Part shown: in pieces, positions 7,748 to 16,690 of the stretch | Numbering within the stretch: position 1 is the stretch's first letter | Layout: each line of letters begins with the position of its first letter | DNA from: a virus | Reading direction: 5' to 3' (one strand) | Length of the DNA stretch: 64,000 nucleotides | IMG/VR virus record: IMGVR_UViG_3300020578_000006 | Coordinates: 62,001 to 126,000 of that record | The notes under the pieces: generated by a model | Databases searched by the model: none | Seen by the model: the letters and a program-made list of their open reading frames with translations, nothing else | What the model was told of the DNA's origin: nothing | Made by a program: the position numbers and the translations under genes

Positions 7748-7961
7748 AAATTTTACAGTTGTTAGTGATGGTACTGTATTAAGGTGTATCGATGCTAATA
7801 CCGGTACACAATTTAACACTTATAGAATTAACGGCACGTTAATATCTGGCCCAGTTGTAACAGGGGATAGAGTTACTATAGTTGTAAGAAGATCTAATAC
7901 AAATTTTGGCGAAGTACTTAAGCTTCCTTCTTTCATGCTTACATCAACTTTTCGCGGATAA
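7725..7961 (+). CDS. Small protein resembling one PQQ/beta-propeller blade
   Basis: A 78-residue protein. Residues 12-55 (VVSDGTVLRCIDANTGTQF, then GTLISGPVVTGDRVTIVV) read like a single PQQ-type propeller blade: a DG-turn, the D-A-x-T-G motif, then G-P-V-V-x-G-D-R-V. One blade cannot form a propeller, so it would have to oligomerise or pack on another protein. It starts inside the end of the previous gene (23-bp overlap) and has its own TATAAATA element, which suggests late expression and a virion role. The PQQ likeness is from pattern recognition only. Confidence 0.5.
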   Translation: MLSPQKDKNFTVVSDGTVLRCIDANTGTQFNTYRINGTLISGPVVTGDRVTIVVRRSNTNFGEVLKLPSFMLTSTFRG

Positions 7962-7999
7962 TACGTTGATATCTAATTAACTAATGTTATTATCTAAGC

Positions 8000-8488
8000 A
8001 TGGAGAATATGCTAGATGTAACGTTAGCGGAACAGCAGCCGCAACTAGATTATCCATTAATTAAATCTGATTTTCCAGATTCGTTTTTTGCAGGATATAT
8101 TATAAAAAATCGTTATGATGAGGAAAGACTTAACATAACAAAAACTTATAACACAGAAAGATTTTCATTTGCCACTAATAACGGGACTTATAAACTTTAC
8201 GGGTTATTAAAGCAAGCTTCTCCAAACCATAAACTAGTTTCTAGTTTAAACTCTAGAAAAACCATTACTATTGGGGAATATAGTGGCCTATTAAATGCTT
8301 GTGGATTATCTTGTCTTTCTTGCTTCTTACACTTTTCCCCTGGCCTGTATCCTGTTGATAATAACTTTTCATCTCATTTCTTTCCTGAGATAGACGACAC
8401 TTTTCAAGAAACAAAAAATAATATACCATCTTTTCAGCAGGTGGGAAATATTTATATTTTTGCTCTCATAAATCATCATAAAAATTAA
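8000..8488 (+). CDS. Hypothetical protein
   Basis: A 162-residue protein with no recognised domain. The N-terminus is acidic, the middle has a CGLSCLSCF cysteine cluster, and the C-terminus is Phe/His/Asn-rich. It sits between the PQQ-blade-like gene and nrdA, separated from nrdA by a 63-bp AT-rich stretch with a T-run and a TTTTTTC-TT-GAAAAAA inverted repeat (8494-8509). Function unknown. Confidence 0.5.
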   Translation: MENMLDVTLAEQQPQLDYPLIKSDFPDSFFAGYIIKNRYDEERLNITKTYNTERFSFATNNGTYKLYGLLKQASPNHKLVSSLNSRKTITIGEYSGLLNACGLSCLSCFLHFSPGLYPVDNNFSSHFFPEIDDTFQETKNNIPSFQQVGNIYIFALINHHKN

Positions 8489-8551
8489 TTTTTTTTTTTC
8501 TTGAAAAAAGAAGGAACTTGCTTGTAATAAATATAAAATAATTTTTGTGAT

Positions 8552-10810
8552 ATGAATAATCAGATCTTTGTAAAAAAACGTAATGGAAATGCAGAAAAAT
8601 TTGATATTGAAAAAATTCACAGAGTAATCAGATGGTCAATTGAAGGGTTAGACGGGGTAAGCCTATCGGATATAGAAATAAACGCCAAGCTCAATATGGT
8701 GCAAAATGTTACCACTAAAGAAATTCATCAAAGTCTTATTGAAGCAGCTTCTAACCTTATTTCAGTAGAATCACCTAACTATCAGTATGTTGCTTCTAGA
8801 CTATTAAACTATCAGTTACGAAAAGACGTTTGGGGAGGCAAACACGCTCCAAGATTGTTAGATATGATTTATGGTGGAATTAGAAGAAAGATTTATGACC
8901 CTTCTATTATAGAAAAATATACAGAAGACGAAATTAATAAAATGGGTGAGTTTATTGATCATGATAGAGATTTTATTTTTACATATGCAGGTATTAAGCA
9001 GCTGTGTGACAAATATTTAATTAAAAATAGAATATCAGGTACTATTTTTGAAACTCCTCAATTTGCTTATATTCTAATTGCTGCATATGCTTTTGTTAAT
9101 TATAATCCTGAGGATAGGTTAATATACATTAAAAGATTTTACGATGCTATTTCTAAGCATAAAATTAATCTACCAACACCAATTATGGCCGGGGTTAGAA
9201 CAGTATCAAGAGGGTACGCGAGCTGCTGCTTAATTGGTGTAGATGATACAAAAGAATCTATTACTGCTTCCGGTACTGCAGTATCTTTAGCCACGGCTAG
9301 TAGGTGTGGTATTGGTATAGATATTTCTCGTGTCCGGGCAATGGGCACCCCGGTTAATGGTGGTTCAGTTGTGCATACAGGGGTTATCCCCTTTTTAAAG
9401 ATATTCGAAGCATCGGTTAAAGCGTGGCAGCAAAATTCTATAAGAGGAGGTTCCGCTACTGTTAATATACAGTGGTGGCATTACGAGATTGAGGATGTAG
9501 TTGTATTAAAGAATAATGCTGGTACTGATGATAACAGAGTCAGAAAATTAGACTATACTGTCGGAATGTCAAAACTATTTTATGACAGGGTTATAAAAAA
9601 TGAAAACGTAACATTATTTTCACCCAACGAAGTTCCTCACCTTTGGGGAGCATGGGGAACACCTGGTTTTGATAAAATATATGCAGAATGTGAGCAAGAT
9701 AAGAAAATTAAATTTAAAAAGAAGATTTCTGCAAGAAAGCTATTTTCACTTATAATTAAAGAAAGAGTAGAAACCGGTAGAATATATATTTTAAACGTCG
9801 ATACGGCAAACGAACACGTTGCATGGCTAGATCAAGTCACCATGTCAAATCTGTGCACAGAAATTATTCACCCTTATATTCCTTTAAAAGATTTTCATGA
9901 TCAGGAAGCGGAAATAGGAATGTGTATTTTATCAGCAGTGAATATGTTAGAAATTAAGAATTGGAATGAATTAGAAAAGGTGTGTGAGTTAATAGTTAGA
10001 TTTTTAGATGAAATTATAGATGTACAAGATTATTTTAATAAAGCTGCAGAAAATTTTGCTAAGCACCGACGTAGCCTAGGCATAGGTATTACAAACTTGG
10101 CTGCGTTTTTAGCTAAAAACGACGTAAAATACACTTCTAGTAAAGCTCTTCCAATAATTGATGAATGGATGGAGCATTTTCAATACTATCTTTTAAAAGC
10201 TAGTTTGACTCTTGCAAAAGAAAAAGGTAAATGTGAAAAATTTGATCGAACAAAGTATTCTAAGGGCATACTACCTATAGATACTTTTAAGAAAAACACT
10301 ACAGAGATTGTTAAGAGAAAACTATCACTAGATTGGGGTACATTAAGAGAGGAAATTAAAAAACACGGCTTAAGACACAGCACAGTTTCAGCCATAATGC
10401 CTTGTGAATCTAGTTCCGTTATTCAAAATTCTACTAATGGGGTAGAGCCTATTCGCTCACTCATTACCTACAAAATGTCTAAGATGGGTAAATTGCCTGT
10501 ACTGGTTCCAGGCATAGGGAAATATGATCAAAATTATGAGTTAGCTTTTAGTCTACCAGATAATACAGGTCTTATTAATCTTAACGCCGTAATGCAAAAA
10601 TATATAGACATGGCTATTTCTACTAACATATACTATAATTACAGTCATTATGATGGCCACACTTTACCAGATGCTAAAGTAATGAAAGAAATTATGTATG
10701 CATATAGCATGGGTTTGATTAGTTTGTATTATAACAATACAGATGATGGTGATAAGGAGCAGTTAATTACAAAAGAAGACTCTTGTTCTAGTGGGGCATG
10801 TAAACTATGA
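8552..10810 (+). CDS. nrdA: Ribonucleoside-diphosphate reductase, class Ia alpha subunit
   Basis: This 752-residue protein reduces ribonucleoside diphosphates to deoxynucleotides together with NrdB and aligns along its length with E. coli NrdA (761 aa). Residues 4-90 are an ATP-cone (VKKRNGNAEKFDIEKIHRVI), the allosteric activity site. Active-site residues are present: C225 in YASCC, N433, C435 and E437 in MSNLCTEI, and C458 in GMCILSAVN. The C-terminal relay cysteines are C745 and C750 in SCSSGACKL, which exchange with thioredoxin or glutaredoxin. The gene overlaps nrdB by 4 bp, as expected for coupled subunits. It is complete, with no intron or split, unlike some T4-like phages. It supplies dNTPs for replication of the phage genome. 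Confidence 0.97.
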   Translation: MNNQIFVKKRNGNAEKFDIEKIHRVIRWSIEGLDGVSLSDIEINAKLNMVQNVTTKEIHQSLIEAASNLISVESPNYQYVASRLLNYQLRKDVWGGKHAPRLLDMIYGGIRRKIYDPSIIEKYTEDEINKMGEFIDHDRDFIFTYAGIKQLCDKYLIKNRISGTIFETPQFAYILIAAYAFVNYNPEDRLIYIKRFYDAISKHKINLPTPIMAGVRTVSRGYASCCLIGVDDTKESITASGTAVSLATASRCGIGIDISRVRAMGTPVNGGSVVHTGVIPFLKIFEASVKAWQQNSIRGGSATVNIQWWHYEIEDVVVLKNNAGTDDNRVRKLDYTVGMSKLFYDRVIKNENVTLFSPNEVPHLWGAWGTPGFDKIYAECEQDKKIKFKKKISARKLFSLIIKERVETGRIYILNVDTANEHVAWLDQVTMSNLCTEIIHPYIPLKDFHDQEAEIGMCILSAVNMLEIKNWNELEKVCELIVRFLDEIIDVQDYFNKAAENFAKHRRSLGIGITNLAAFLAKNDVKYTSSKALPIIDEWMEHFQYYLLKASLTLAKEKGKCEKFDRTKYSKGILPIDTFKKNTTEIVKRKLSLDWGTLREEIKKHGLRHSTVSAIMPCESSSVIQNSTNGVEPIRSLITYKMSKMGKLPVLVPGIGKYDQNYELAFSLPDNTGLINLNAVMQKYIDMAISTNIYYNYSHYDGHTLPDAKVMKEIMYAYSMGLISLYYNNTDDGDKEQLITKEDSCSSGACKL

Positions 10811-11871
10811 AATCTGTATTAAATTTAAAAAACATCGATCACACTAAGCAGCCTTTATTTTTTGGGGAAGACTTAAATTTACAACGTTATGATAGATTTA
10901 AGTATCCGGTATTTTTTGAGTTATTCAAAAGACAAGAAGAATTTTTTTGGTGGCCTCATGAAATTTCCCTGCAAAAAGATAGAGCTGATTATAAAGATCT
11001 AACACCGGAAGAAAGATTTGTGTTTGATACAAATTTAAAGTTTCAAACATTAGGTGATAGTATGCTATCTAGATCTATACACTCGTTAAAAGACTATGTT
11101 TCTAGCCCGGAACTAGAAATATGTATGAACACCTGGCAAAGGTTTGAAGGGATCCATAGCTACAGCTATAGCTATCTTCTCAACAACGTACATCCAGATG
11201 CATCTAAATTTTTTGATAGTATAATGGATGATAAAGAAATAGTAAGTAGAGCAGAACTAATTCGTAAAAATTACGATAAAATCTTAGGTGGGGAAGATAA
11301 AAAAGATGTTAAGGAAAAGATTTTTGACTGCATTCTAGCAGTCAATGTAATGGAAGGACTAGTGTTCTATGTTAGTTTTGCCTGTTCATTTTACTTTGGG
11401 TACAGAGGTAAAATGGAAGGAAATGCTAAAATTATTAAGTTTATTCAAAGAGATGAAGCTCAACACTTTGCTATAACTCAAAATCTTATTAAAATTCTTC
11501 GAGATGAAGACAAAGAAGGGTTTACATCAACCGTAAAAAAGAATGAAGATAAGATTTATGCTATATATGAACAAGCAACAAAAAATGAAATCGAATGGGC
11601 ACAATATCTTTTTAGTAAAAGTTCATTATTAGGTTTAAATGCTGAGGTCTTAGGGTCATATGCAAAATGGCTTTGTGATAATAGACTACGGTCTCTCGGT
11701 TACAAAAAAGTCTTTAATCAAAAAGAAAATCCAATTGCAGGTTGGTTGGACAGTTATCTAGACAGCAGTAAAGTCCAAGTAGCCCCACAGGAGGCAGAAA
11801 TAGGTGCATACAAAATTGCGGCGCGCGATACAACGATTACAGAAGACGTTTTCGACGACATTAAGTTGTAA
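10807..11871 (+). CDS. nrdB: Ribonucleoside-diphosphate reductase, class Ia beta subunit
   Basis: A 354-residue radical-generating subunit. The diiron ligands are all present: D84 (TLGDSM), E114 and H117 (RFEGIHS), E183 (NVMEGLVF), E217 and H220 (RDEAQH). The radical tyrosine is Y121 in HSYSYSY, matching Y122 of E. coli NrdB, so this is a classical Tyr-radical enzyme. The C-terminal APQEAEIG segment and acidic tail bind NrdA. E. coli NrdB is 376 residues; the loop after the helix near residue 160 is shorter here. It is co-translated with nrdA (4-bp overlap). A TATAAATA element follows directly after the stop, starting a separate late unit. Confidence 0.97.
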   Translation: MKSVLNLKNIDHTKQPLFFGEDLNLQRYDRFKYPVFFELFKRQEEFFWWPHEISLQKDRADYKDLTPEERFVFDTNLKFQTLGDSMLSRSIHSLKDYVSSPELEICMNTWQRFEGIHSYSYSYLLNNVHPDASKFFDSIMDDKEIVSRAELIRKNYDKILGGEDKKDVKEKIFDCILAVNVMEGLVFYVSFACSFYFGYRGKMEGNAKIIKFIQRDEAQHFAITQNLIKILRDEDKEGFTSTVKKNEDKIYAIYEQATKNEIEWAQYLFSKSSLLGLNAEVLGSYAKWLCDNRLRSLGYKKVFNQKENPIAGWLDSYLDSSKVQVAPQEAEIGAYKIAARDTTITEDVFDDIKL

Positions 11872-11874
11872 TCT

Positions 11875-11882
11875 TATAAATA
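11875..11882 (+). promoter_or_regulatory. T4 late promoter consensus TATAAATA
   Basis: An exact TATAAATA 3 bp after the nrdB stop and 8 nt before the ATG at 11891. By T4 spacing the transcript would begin at about 11888, leaving only about 3 nt of leader. It supports 11891 rather than the in-frame 11804 as the true start of the downstream gene. Confidence 0.6.
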
Positions 11883-11890
11883 TTAAACAG

Positions 11891-13090
11891 ATGATTCCTG
11901 TTTTTAATACAAAGAGGTTGGAGGCCAACCATTTATATCCTACTTTATTTGGGTTTTCTACTAGAAATAAAGTAGCTGCTAATCTTTTAAACTATGTTTA
12001 CGGGGTTGTGATGGTGGTCGCAATGGCATTTGCATTCCATGCACTAAGTCTCATATTATCCGACTGGAATAAGATATTTGTTTTTCTTGCTAGTTTAGCT
12101 GTTGTAGGGTTGCCTTATTGTGTTAAGATTGTTTTGTTTGGTAACGAAAGATTTGAAGCAAAACACGCCTATCTGTGTTTGGCTATAAGCGTTTTGCCTG
12201 CTATTTTCGATTTTATAGGGTTTTATAGTGAAACAAGCATTAAGCAGACATTAACCCAGACAAAATTTGAAATTGTAGAGAAAATAAGTTACTTTAACAC
12301 TGAAGCTCGTGAAAAATTAGAACAGGAGAAGATTTCTCTACTACAAAAAAGAGATAAAGAACTCGCTGATATTAAATCCAAGTCAGCTCAAAAATTAACA
12401 CAACTTGAGGCTAGGTTGACCAACGCAAAGCAGACTTTTATAGATGAAACTGAAGGAGTTAAGGGGCAATATACAACTGGTAAAATCGGTAGCGGACCAA
12501 GAGCAAAGGAATATCAAGCAGAAATAAGAAAGACACAAGCTTCTAACGAACTAGAAGAAAGAAAAATTCTTCAGGAGCAAGAAATAGACGCAGAAACTAT
12601 TAATAATAAGTATCAGGCCCTAATAGATCAGTGTGATGCCGGTTTAAAAGAGATAGATACATTAGTTTCTAGTGATAATAAAGCAAAAGGACTTCTATAT
12701 CAAGTCAATAATGTAACTAACTTTTCAGATTTATCTAAAGTTACAATTACAGTTAATAATAGTATATCTAATATAAGCTCTAAGATGGGTCTTGAGCCTA
12801 AGTTTGTCTCTTATTCTACAGATGATGTAATACAGCTTTCATTTAGTGCTTTATTGCGTGGTGATATTACTGCATTAGTTTGCTTTTTGCTAGCAGTTCT
12901 CTTAGAAATGGTTGACATAGTTATTGTTTTTATGATAAGAGGTACTCGTAAATCTGAAATAGTTGAAATAAAAGAAGAAGAAAAGAACAAAATATTTTTT
13001 AAAAAATATGATTCTGAAATAAAATCAGAAAAAAATCCTCAAGCAATAGAGCAAATATTTCACCCCTACCAAAATTATACAAAACATTAA
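11891..13090 (+). CDS. Coiled-coil membrane protein (DUF4407-like layout)
   Basis: The frame is open from 11804, but ATG 11891 is preferred because it avoids a 68-bp overlap with nrdB and follows a TATAAATA element. The 399-residue product has three hydrophobic helices at about residues 30-50, 60-80 and 88-107, a long charged coiled-coil region (about 120-255), a Ser/Asn-rich segment, a further hydrophobic helix near 325-350 (VCFLLAVLLEMVDIVIVFM) and a Lys/Glu-rich tail. This resembles DUF4407-type membrane proteins in layout. As a late-type gene it might act in the infected cell envelope or be carried in the virion, but its job is unknown. Confidence 0.65.
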   Translation: MIPVFNTKRLEANHLYPTLFGFSTRNKVAANLLNYVYGVVMVVAMAFAFHALSLILSDWNKIFVFLASLAVVGLPYCVKIVLFGNERFEAKHAYLCLAISVLPAIFDFIGFYSETSIKQTLTQTKFEIVEKISYFNTEAREKLEQEKISLLQKRDKELADIKSKSAQKLTQLEARLTNAKQTFIDETEGVKGQYTTGKIGSGPRAKEYQAEIRKTQASNELEERKILQEQEIDAETINNKYQALIDQCDAGLKEIDTLVSSDNKAKGLLYQVNNVTNFSDLSKVTITVNNSISNISSKMGLEPKFVSYSTDDVIQLSFSALLRGDITALVCFLLAVLLEMVDIVIVFMIRGTRKSEIVEIKEEEKNKIFFKKYDSEIKSEKNPQAIEQIFHPYQNYTKH

Positions 13091-13128
13091 TTTTTGGGCC
13101 GTCTAGAACTAAGTACTATTGAAGGCGT

Positions 13129-13181
13129 ATTCAAATAGGGGTGGGAGGTGGGCTCGATAGCAATATCGGGACTATTTGAAT
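13129..13181. repeat. 10-bp inverted repeat enclosing an inner hairpin
   Basis: ATTCAAATAG (13129-13138) pairs perfectly with CTATTTGAAT (13172-13181). Between them a second hairpin (13153-13159 with 13164-13170) closes on a GCAA tetraloop, next to a G-rich strand. The outer arm touches the AATAAATA element before the GTG at 13191. It could be a terminator-like or regulatory RNA structure; no T-run follows. Confidence 0.5.
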
Positions 13182-13186
13182 AAATA
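13179..13186 (+). promoter_or_regulatory. T4-late-like octamer AATAAATA
   Basis: AATAAATA lies 4 nt before GTG 13191 and overlaps the 3' arm of the inverted repeat at 13172-13181. Promoter role inferred from the recurrent position. Confidence 0.4.
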
Positions 13187-13190
13187 ATAT

Positions 13191-13388
13191 GTGAGTAGCG
13201 GTACTGCTGTTCCGGAGTTATCAACTACCAGGCTGTATAGGCATTTTATGTTAATGCGTGATGAAATCTTAAAGCATAAATGGTATGAAAGTGAAAGATC
13301 TGGTTTTGATGTTGGGTTTGAATATGCTTTACTTGATTGGAATGTTAAATTTAAGCAAGCGTGGGATAAAACTAAGGACCCTTCTTAG
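13191..13388 (+). CDS. Small conserved-looking hypothetical protein
   Basis: A 65-residue protein starting at GTG 13191; the overlapping ATG at 13189 reads straight into a stop. It contains RLYRHFMLMRDEILKHKWYESERSGFDVGFEYALLDW, a helical pattern rich in aromatic and charged residues that looks like a small conserved phage or bacterial domain, though I cannot name it. Its 3' end overlaps the convergent hub gene by 17 bp. Confidence 0.55.
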   Translation: MSSGTAVPELSTTRLYRHFMLMRDEILKHKWYESERSGFDVGFEYALLDWNVKFKQAWDKTKDPS

Positions 13389-15645
13389 CGTTATCTTGTG
13401 GTGCTGCAACATTTCTCTCTACACCGTTACTGCTTTTAGCGGCGTCTCTCAAATCACTATTACTTTTAACCAGTTTTAATGGTAAATTGCGGAAATGATG
13501 ACTATGTGGCACCAGCCTTACACAATCGTCTTCTCCCCACGCACCGAGTGTATTATTATTCATCACTGGAACCCAACTAGGCGTACCTGGGCCTTGAGCT
13601 ATTAGAACCCATCCTATTCTTTTATTCACCCCCGTATTAGTAGTGCCAAATACAGTAGTATCTTCAGTTTCTTGTATCTCTACAGGGGCAGTTACATGAT
13701 TTAGCGTTAATTCTCCCTCAATATGTGCACCTCCACCTACTACTAAGTTACGACTAACACCAAGACTACTATCAATCAACACTTGCTTCATTTGTCTTTG
13801 CTTGAGAGCAATAATATCAGCAGTAATTGTAAGTCTCTTACCACCATCTATATTGACCTCGTTACCACTGGCAATATTAATTTGTTCTCCAGACATATTA
13901 ACAATAGTACCACCTATTTGAACTGGACCAAACGATTTCATGCTTATACCTCCTGCCCCTACCTGAAGGGTATACCTGTTACATACATTAAGGGTGTAAT
14001 TGCCCCCCGGTAAATCATCGACATGAACATATTCTATTAAAGGACTAGCTTCTTGATTCTCGAAAACACCATCAGTTCCTACTGAAACACCAGCATTGTA
14101 TATTTTACCCTGACTATCAACACGTATACTACCAAAATCATTCATCACCAGTCCGATTGTTTCGATTTTATGCTTAGTAACGTCTACTATTTCATGCCCG
14201 CCCAAGCCTAAGCTAGCCTCTGCTTTACTTAAATTGACAATTTTAGAGCTAATTAAAGATTTTAACTGTTGTTTTGCTGGGTCAGGTGTCCAGTTACCTC
14301 CCATCGAGCTCTTACTTTGACCAGTTCCACCGCAGCTGGGGCATTGATAGGTAGGCGGGAATGCAAGATTCTGAGGACTACCAGGGGGCTGCACCCCCTT
14401 ATTGTTAACATTAATGTAATCTGCTACTTCATCCTTAGTACTATCTACTGTAGAGGTAGCAACCGAAGTAAATGGACTATTTTTTAATGTATCATACTTT
14501 CTCCCACCATTACAAACAGGACATGGTCCATAGCTTCCAGCTTGAGACTGCTCAACACTATTAAAAAACTGCTTTTCCTTTACTCTTTGCGTTTCAAATC
14601 TTTGTTTTATATCAGCAATATCTTGCATCAAATCTTTCCATCTTTGTACAGCGCTTGCATCTAAACTACCTATTTTTCTATACAAATCCCCTCTAACAGT
14701 ACTATCATTATCACCATCTACATAATAATTGTCTGTACCACGAACAGTTTCAAACTTATCACCTAAAATTAAGTGTTGTTCATTGGATGTAGCAAGATAT
14801 ATACTCGATGGATTTGTTAAACTAATAAAACTTCCACTATAATGGGTAATATTTACAGCTTCCCTGTTATCTGTATTTACAAATTCTATTGTACCGCCTT
14901 TTTGATTGATCAAATATTTGTTTCTATATGTTTCCACATTATGATCTGTGTTTGATGTATTTGGTTTCTTGTTTTCATAAGAATCGGGGTAATCTGATAA
15001 CTCATAAACATTCTGCCATTCTTGTGCACCATGGCTTGCAGCAAAGTAAACAGGATACATAGGATTACCGTCAATAAAAAATACCCATAAATGAGAACCT
15101 ACCGAAGGAATAGCAAAAGAACCTTTTGCTTTATTTGAATAAGAGGAAGGCCGATAATTGTTACCATATATATTAGCTTTATTGGTACCAGAAGAACCTG
15201 GGCTTACAAACGCATCTTTAAGTGAGAAATTATACTTTTCATATATATTGGCCGGCTTTTCTCCTGTCCCGTCTTTATTTTGACTAAATTCTGTTGTTTT
15301 GAAATCTTTTACCGGTGTAGAGCTCTTATAATCACTGCTATCACTAATAGTTGCGCTTCTATTAAAACTGTTATAACGACCAGAAGAGTCCTCCCCCACT
15401 AAAGGCGAAGCACACTCCGCCCATGGTAAGATATCCTTTAACTCATCCACAATATCAGTAAGATTGCTCTCTATATTAGAACCAAGAAATTTAAATTTTT
15501 TATCTGTTAATGTTTTACCCCAATTGTTATATACCCCCGGAGAAATACTGGGTATGTAGACCTTAACCCTGCCGCTTTTTGCAGGATCATTGTTAGCAAC
15601 TACTATGCCGAGGTAATTACCGTAAAATTTACCTTCAGCCTTCAT
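13372..15645 (-). CDS. gp5/VgrG-like baseplate hub spike with inserted Cys4 motif
   Basis: A 757-residue protein. Residues 7-33 (FYGNYLGIVVANNDPAKSGRVKVYIPSI) are the OB-fold entry motif of T4 gp5 and VgrG-type spikes, and GSFAIPSVGSHLWVFF (175-190) continues that domain. After a helical linker the C-terminal half has repeating short strands (GGTIVNMSGEQINIASGNEVNIDGG) typical of the triple-stranded beta-helix needle. No lysozyme domain is seen, unlike T4 gp5. Unusually, CPVC (375-378) and CPSC (435-438), each followed by G-G, form two DnaJ-type CxxCxGG knuckles about 57 residues apart, probably one zinc site. The start overlaps the 3D-domain tail gene by 4 bp; that protein probably supplies the missing cell-wall activity. 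Role: central puncturing device of the baseplate. Confidence 0.8.
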   Translation of the reverse strand: MKAEGKFYGNYLGIVVANNDPAKSGRVKVYIPSISPGVYNNWGKTLTDKKFKFLGSNIESNLTDIVDELKDILPWAECASPLVGEDSSGRYNSFNRSATISDSSDYKSSTPVKDFKTTEFSQNKDGTGEKPANIYEKYNFSLKDAFVSPGSSGTNKANIYGNNYRPSSYSNKAKGSFAIPSVGSHLWVFFIDGNPMYPVYFAASHGAQEWQNVYELSDYPDSYENKKPNTSNTDHNVETYRNKYLINQKGGTIEFVNTDNREAVNITHYSGSFISLTNPSSIYLATSNEQHLILGDKFETVRGTDNYYVDGDNDSTVRGDLYRKIGSLDASAVQRWKDLMQDIADIKQRFETQRVKEKQFFNSVEQSQAGSYGPCPVCNGGRKYDTLKNSPFTSVATSTVDSTKDEVADYINVNNKGVQPPGSPQNLAFPPTYQCPSCGGTGQSKSSMGGNWTPDPAKQQLKSLISSKIVNLSKAEASLGLGGHEIVDVTKHKIETIGLVMNDFGSIRVDSQGKIYNAGVSVGTDGVFENQEASPLIEYVHVDDLPGGNYTLNVCNRYTLQVGAGGISMKSFGPVQIGGTIVNMSGEQINIASGNEVNIDGGKRLTITADIIALKQRQMKQVLIDSSLGVSRNLVVGGGAHIEGELTLNHVTAPVEIQETEDTTVFGTTNTGVNKRIGWVLIAQGPGTPSWVPVMNNNTLGAWGEDDCVRLVPHSHHFRNLPLKLVKSNSDLRDAAKSSNGVERNVAAPQDNAKKGP

Positions 15646-16685
15646 GCTATACCGTAGGTTGGGGGAGAATTTTTAGCATATCTATAATTACTTGTAGGAG
15701 GAAACACCTTTACACTTATATACTCAGGTGTAGAATTGGCAAATGCTATTGCATCTTCTTTTTTAAAAAAGAATACATCGACTACAGGTGTTTTACCTCC
15801 ACTTGCAGTTCTTGCTTTAACTGCACCTCCTGTGTCCGTGGCAAATCTAACACCAATATCGGGGAATTGTATTCTACTTAAGTAAGGAATAATAGCCGGG
15901 TCAACCGCAGCGCTTATACCTTGTTGAAGCTGTCGACCAGTAGAACTCCGTAGAGCTGCAGAATCTGAATCTGTACCGGACCCATACGCCCAATATACTG
16001 TTCTTCTAACATATAGATCAAATCCATTTTTATTATCACCGCTATACTGGGGTGAACTTATTTGTTGTAGATTTTGTTGTGCAGAGTTATTGAAATCATT
16101 ATTTTGAACTTCTGAAAGTGTCATTTCTTTAGAATTATTCTTAAGATTATCTAATGCAGTAGTTACAGTCTCTTGTTTTTTTGCGTTAAAAATATCTGGG
16201 TTACTTAAATCTCTAATACCTTTGGGTGTAAAACTAGGGTATGAGGATTGTACTGATTGGTTAAGATTTCCCAACTGAAAAGCTTGATCATTACCCTTGA
16301 GTGTACCGATAGTTTGCATTGAAATTCCTTTTGAGTAGCTTTCTAGAGTTTTAGTAAGTTGTGAATTTGCACTTTCTAGCTGACTTATAGCAATAGAGTT
16401 CTGTACATTAATTGAGTTTTGGCCTTGAACTGAATTCAAGTAAGAAGTGGCAGATGAATCTAAAGTAGGCCTGATTGCAGTAGCATTTTGTTGAAAAACA
16501 TTTTCCATATTAGTCTGATTAATAGATTGAGGTTGATCATCAGAGTAGGTGATAAAATTATCAGGCAAGTAAGAGGCTAGTGTGTTATCAAACCCATCAA
16601 AAGAAGGAATTGAGGTGGATACAGTATTTTTATCCTGTATCTTGGCTAAAAGATCTGATATTGTGTCTGGTGATGAATAAAACAC
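15642..16685 (-). CDS. Tail-associated protein with C-terminal 3D domain
   Basis: A 347-residue protein starting at GTG. Residues 1-220 are Ser/Asn/Gln-rich and low in complexity, suggesting a linker or a part that docks into the baseplate. Residues 224-335 are a 3D domain paralogous to the one at 4157-4720 (+): RRTVYWAYGSGTDS, AVDPAIIP (D262), ATDTGGAV (D284) and VVDVFF (D303), with matching spacing. As an MltA-related fold it probably degrades peptidoglycan during DNA entry. The 4-bp overlap with the gp5-like gene, which lacks a lysozyme domain, suggests that spike and cell-wall enzyme are split over two genes here. An ATTAAATA octamer precedes the start. Confidence 0.75.
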   Translation of the reverse strand: MFYSSPDTISDLLAKIQDKNTVSTSIPSFDGFDNTLASYLPDNFITYSDDQPQSINQTNMENVFQQNATAIRPTLDSSATSYLNSVQGQNSINVQNSIAISQLESANSQLTKTLESYSKGISMQTIGTLKGNDQAFQLGNLNQSVQSSYPSFTPKGIRDLSNPDIFNAKKQETVTTALDNLKNNSKEMTLSEVQNNDFNNSAQQNLQQISSPQYSGDNKNGFDLYVRRTVYWAYGSGTDSDSAALRSSTGRQLQQGISAAVDPAIIPYLSRIQFPDIGVRFATDTGGAVKARTASGGKTPVVDVFFFKKEDAIAFANSTPEYISVKVFPPTSNYRYAKNSPPTYGIA

Positions 16686-16690
16686 AAAAT

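Noticed and set aside
8494-8509. TTTTTTC-TT-GAAAAAA inverted repeat upstream of nrdA as a terminator
   Set aside because: The stem is almost all A-T with a 2-nt loop and no GC core, so it is probably just AT-rich leader sequence.
11804-11890. In-frame extension giving a 428-residue product for the membrane protein gene
   Set aside because: It overlaps the 3' end of nrdB by 68 bp, starts at a non-ATG codon, and an exact TATAAATA lies just before ATG 11891.
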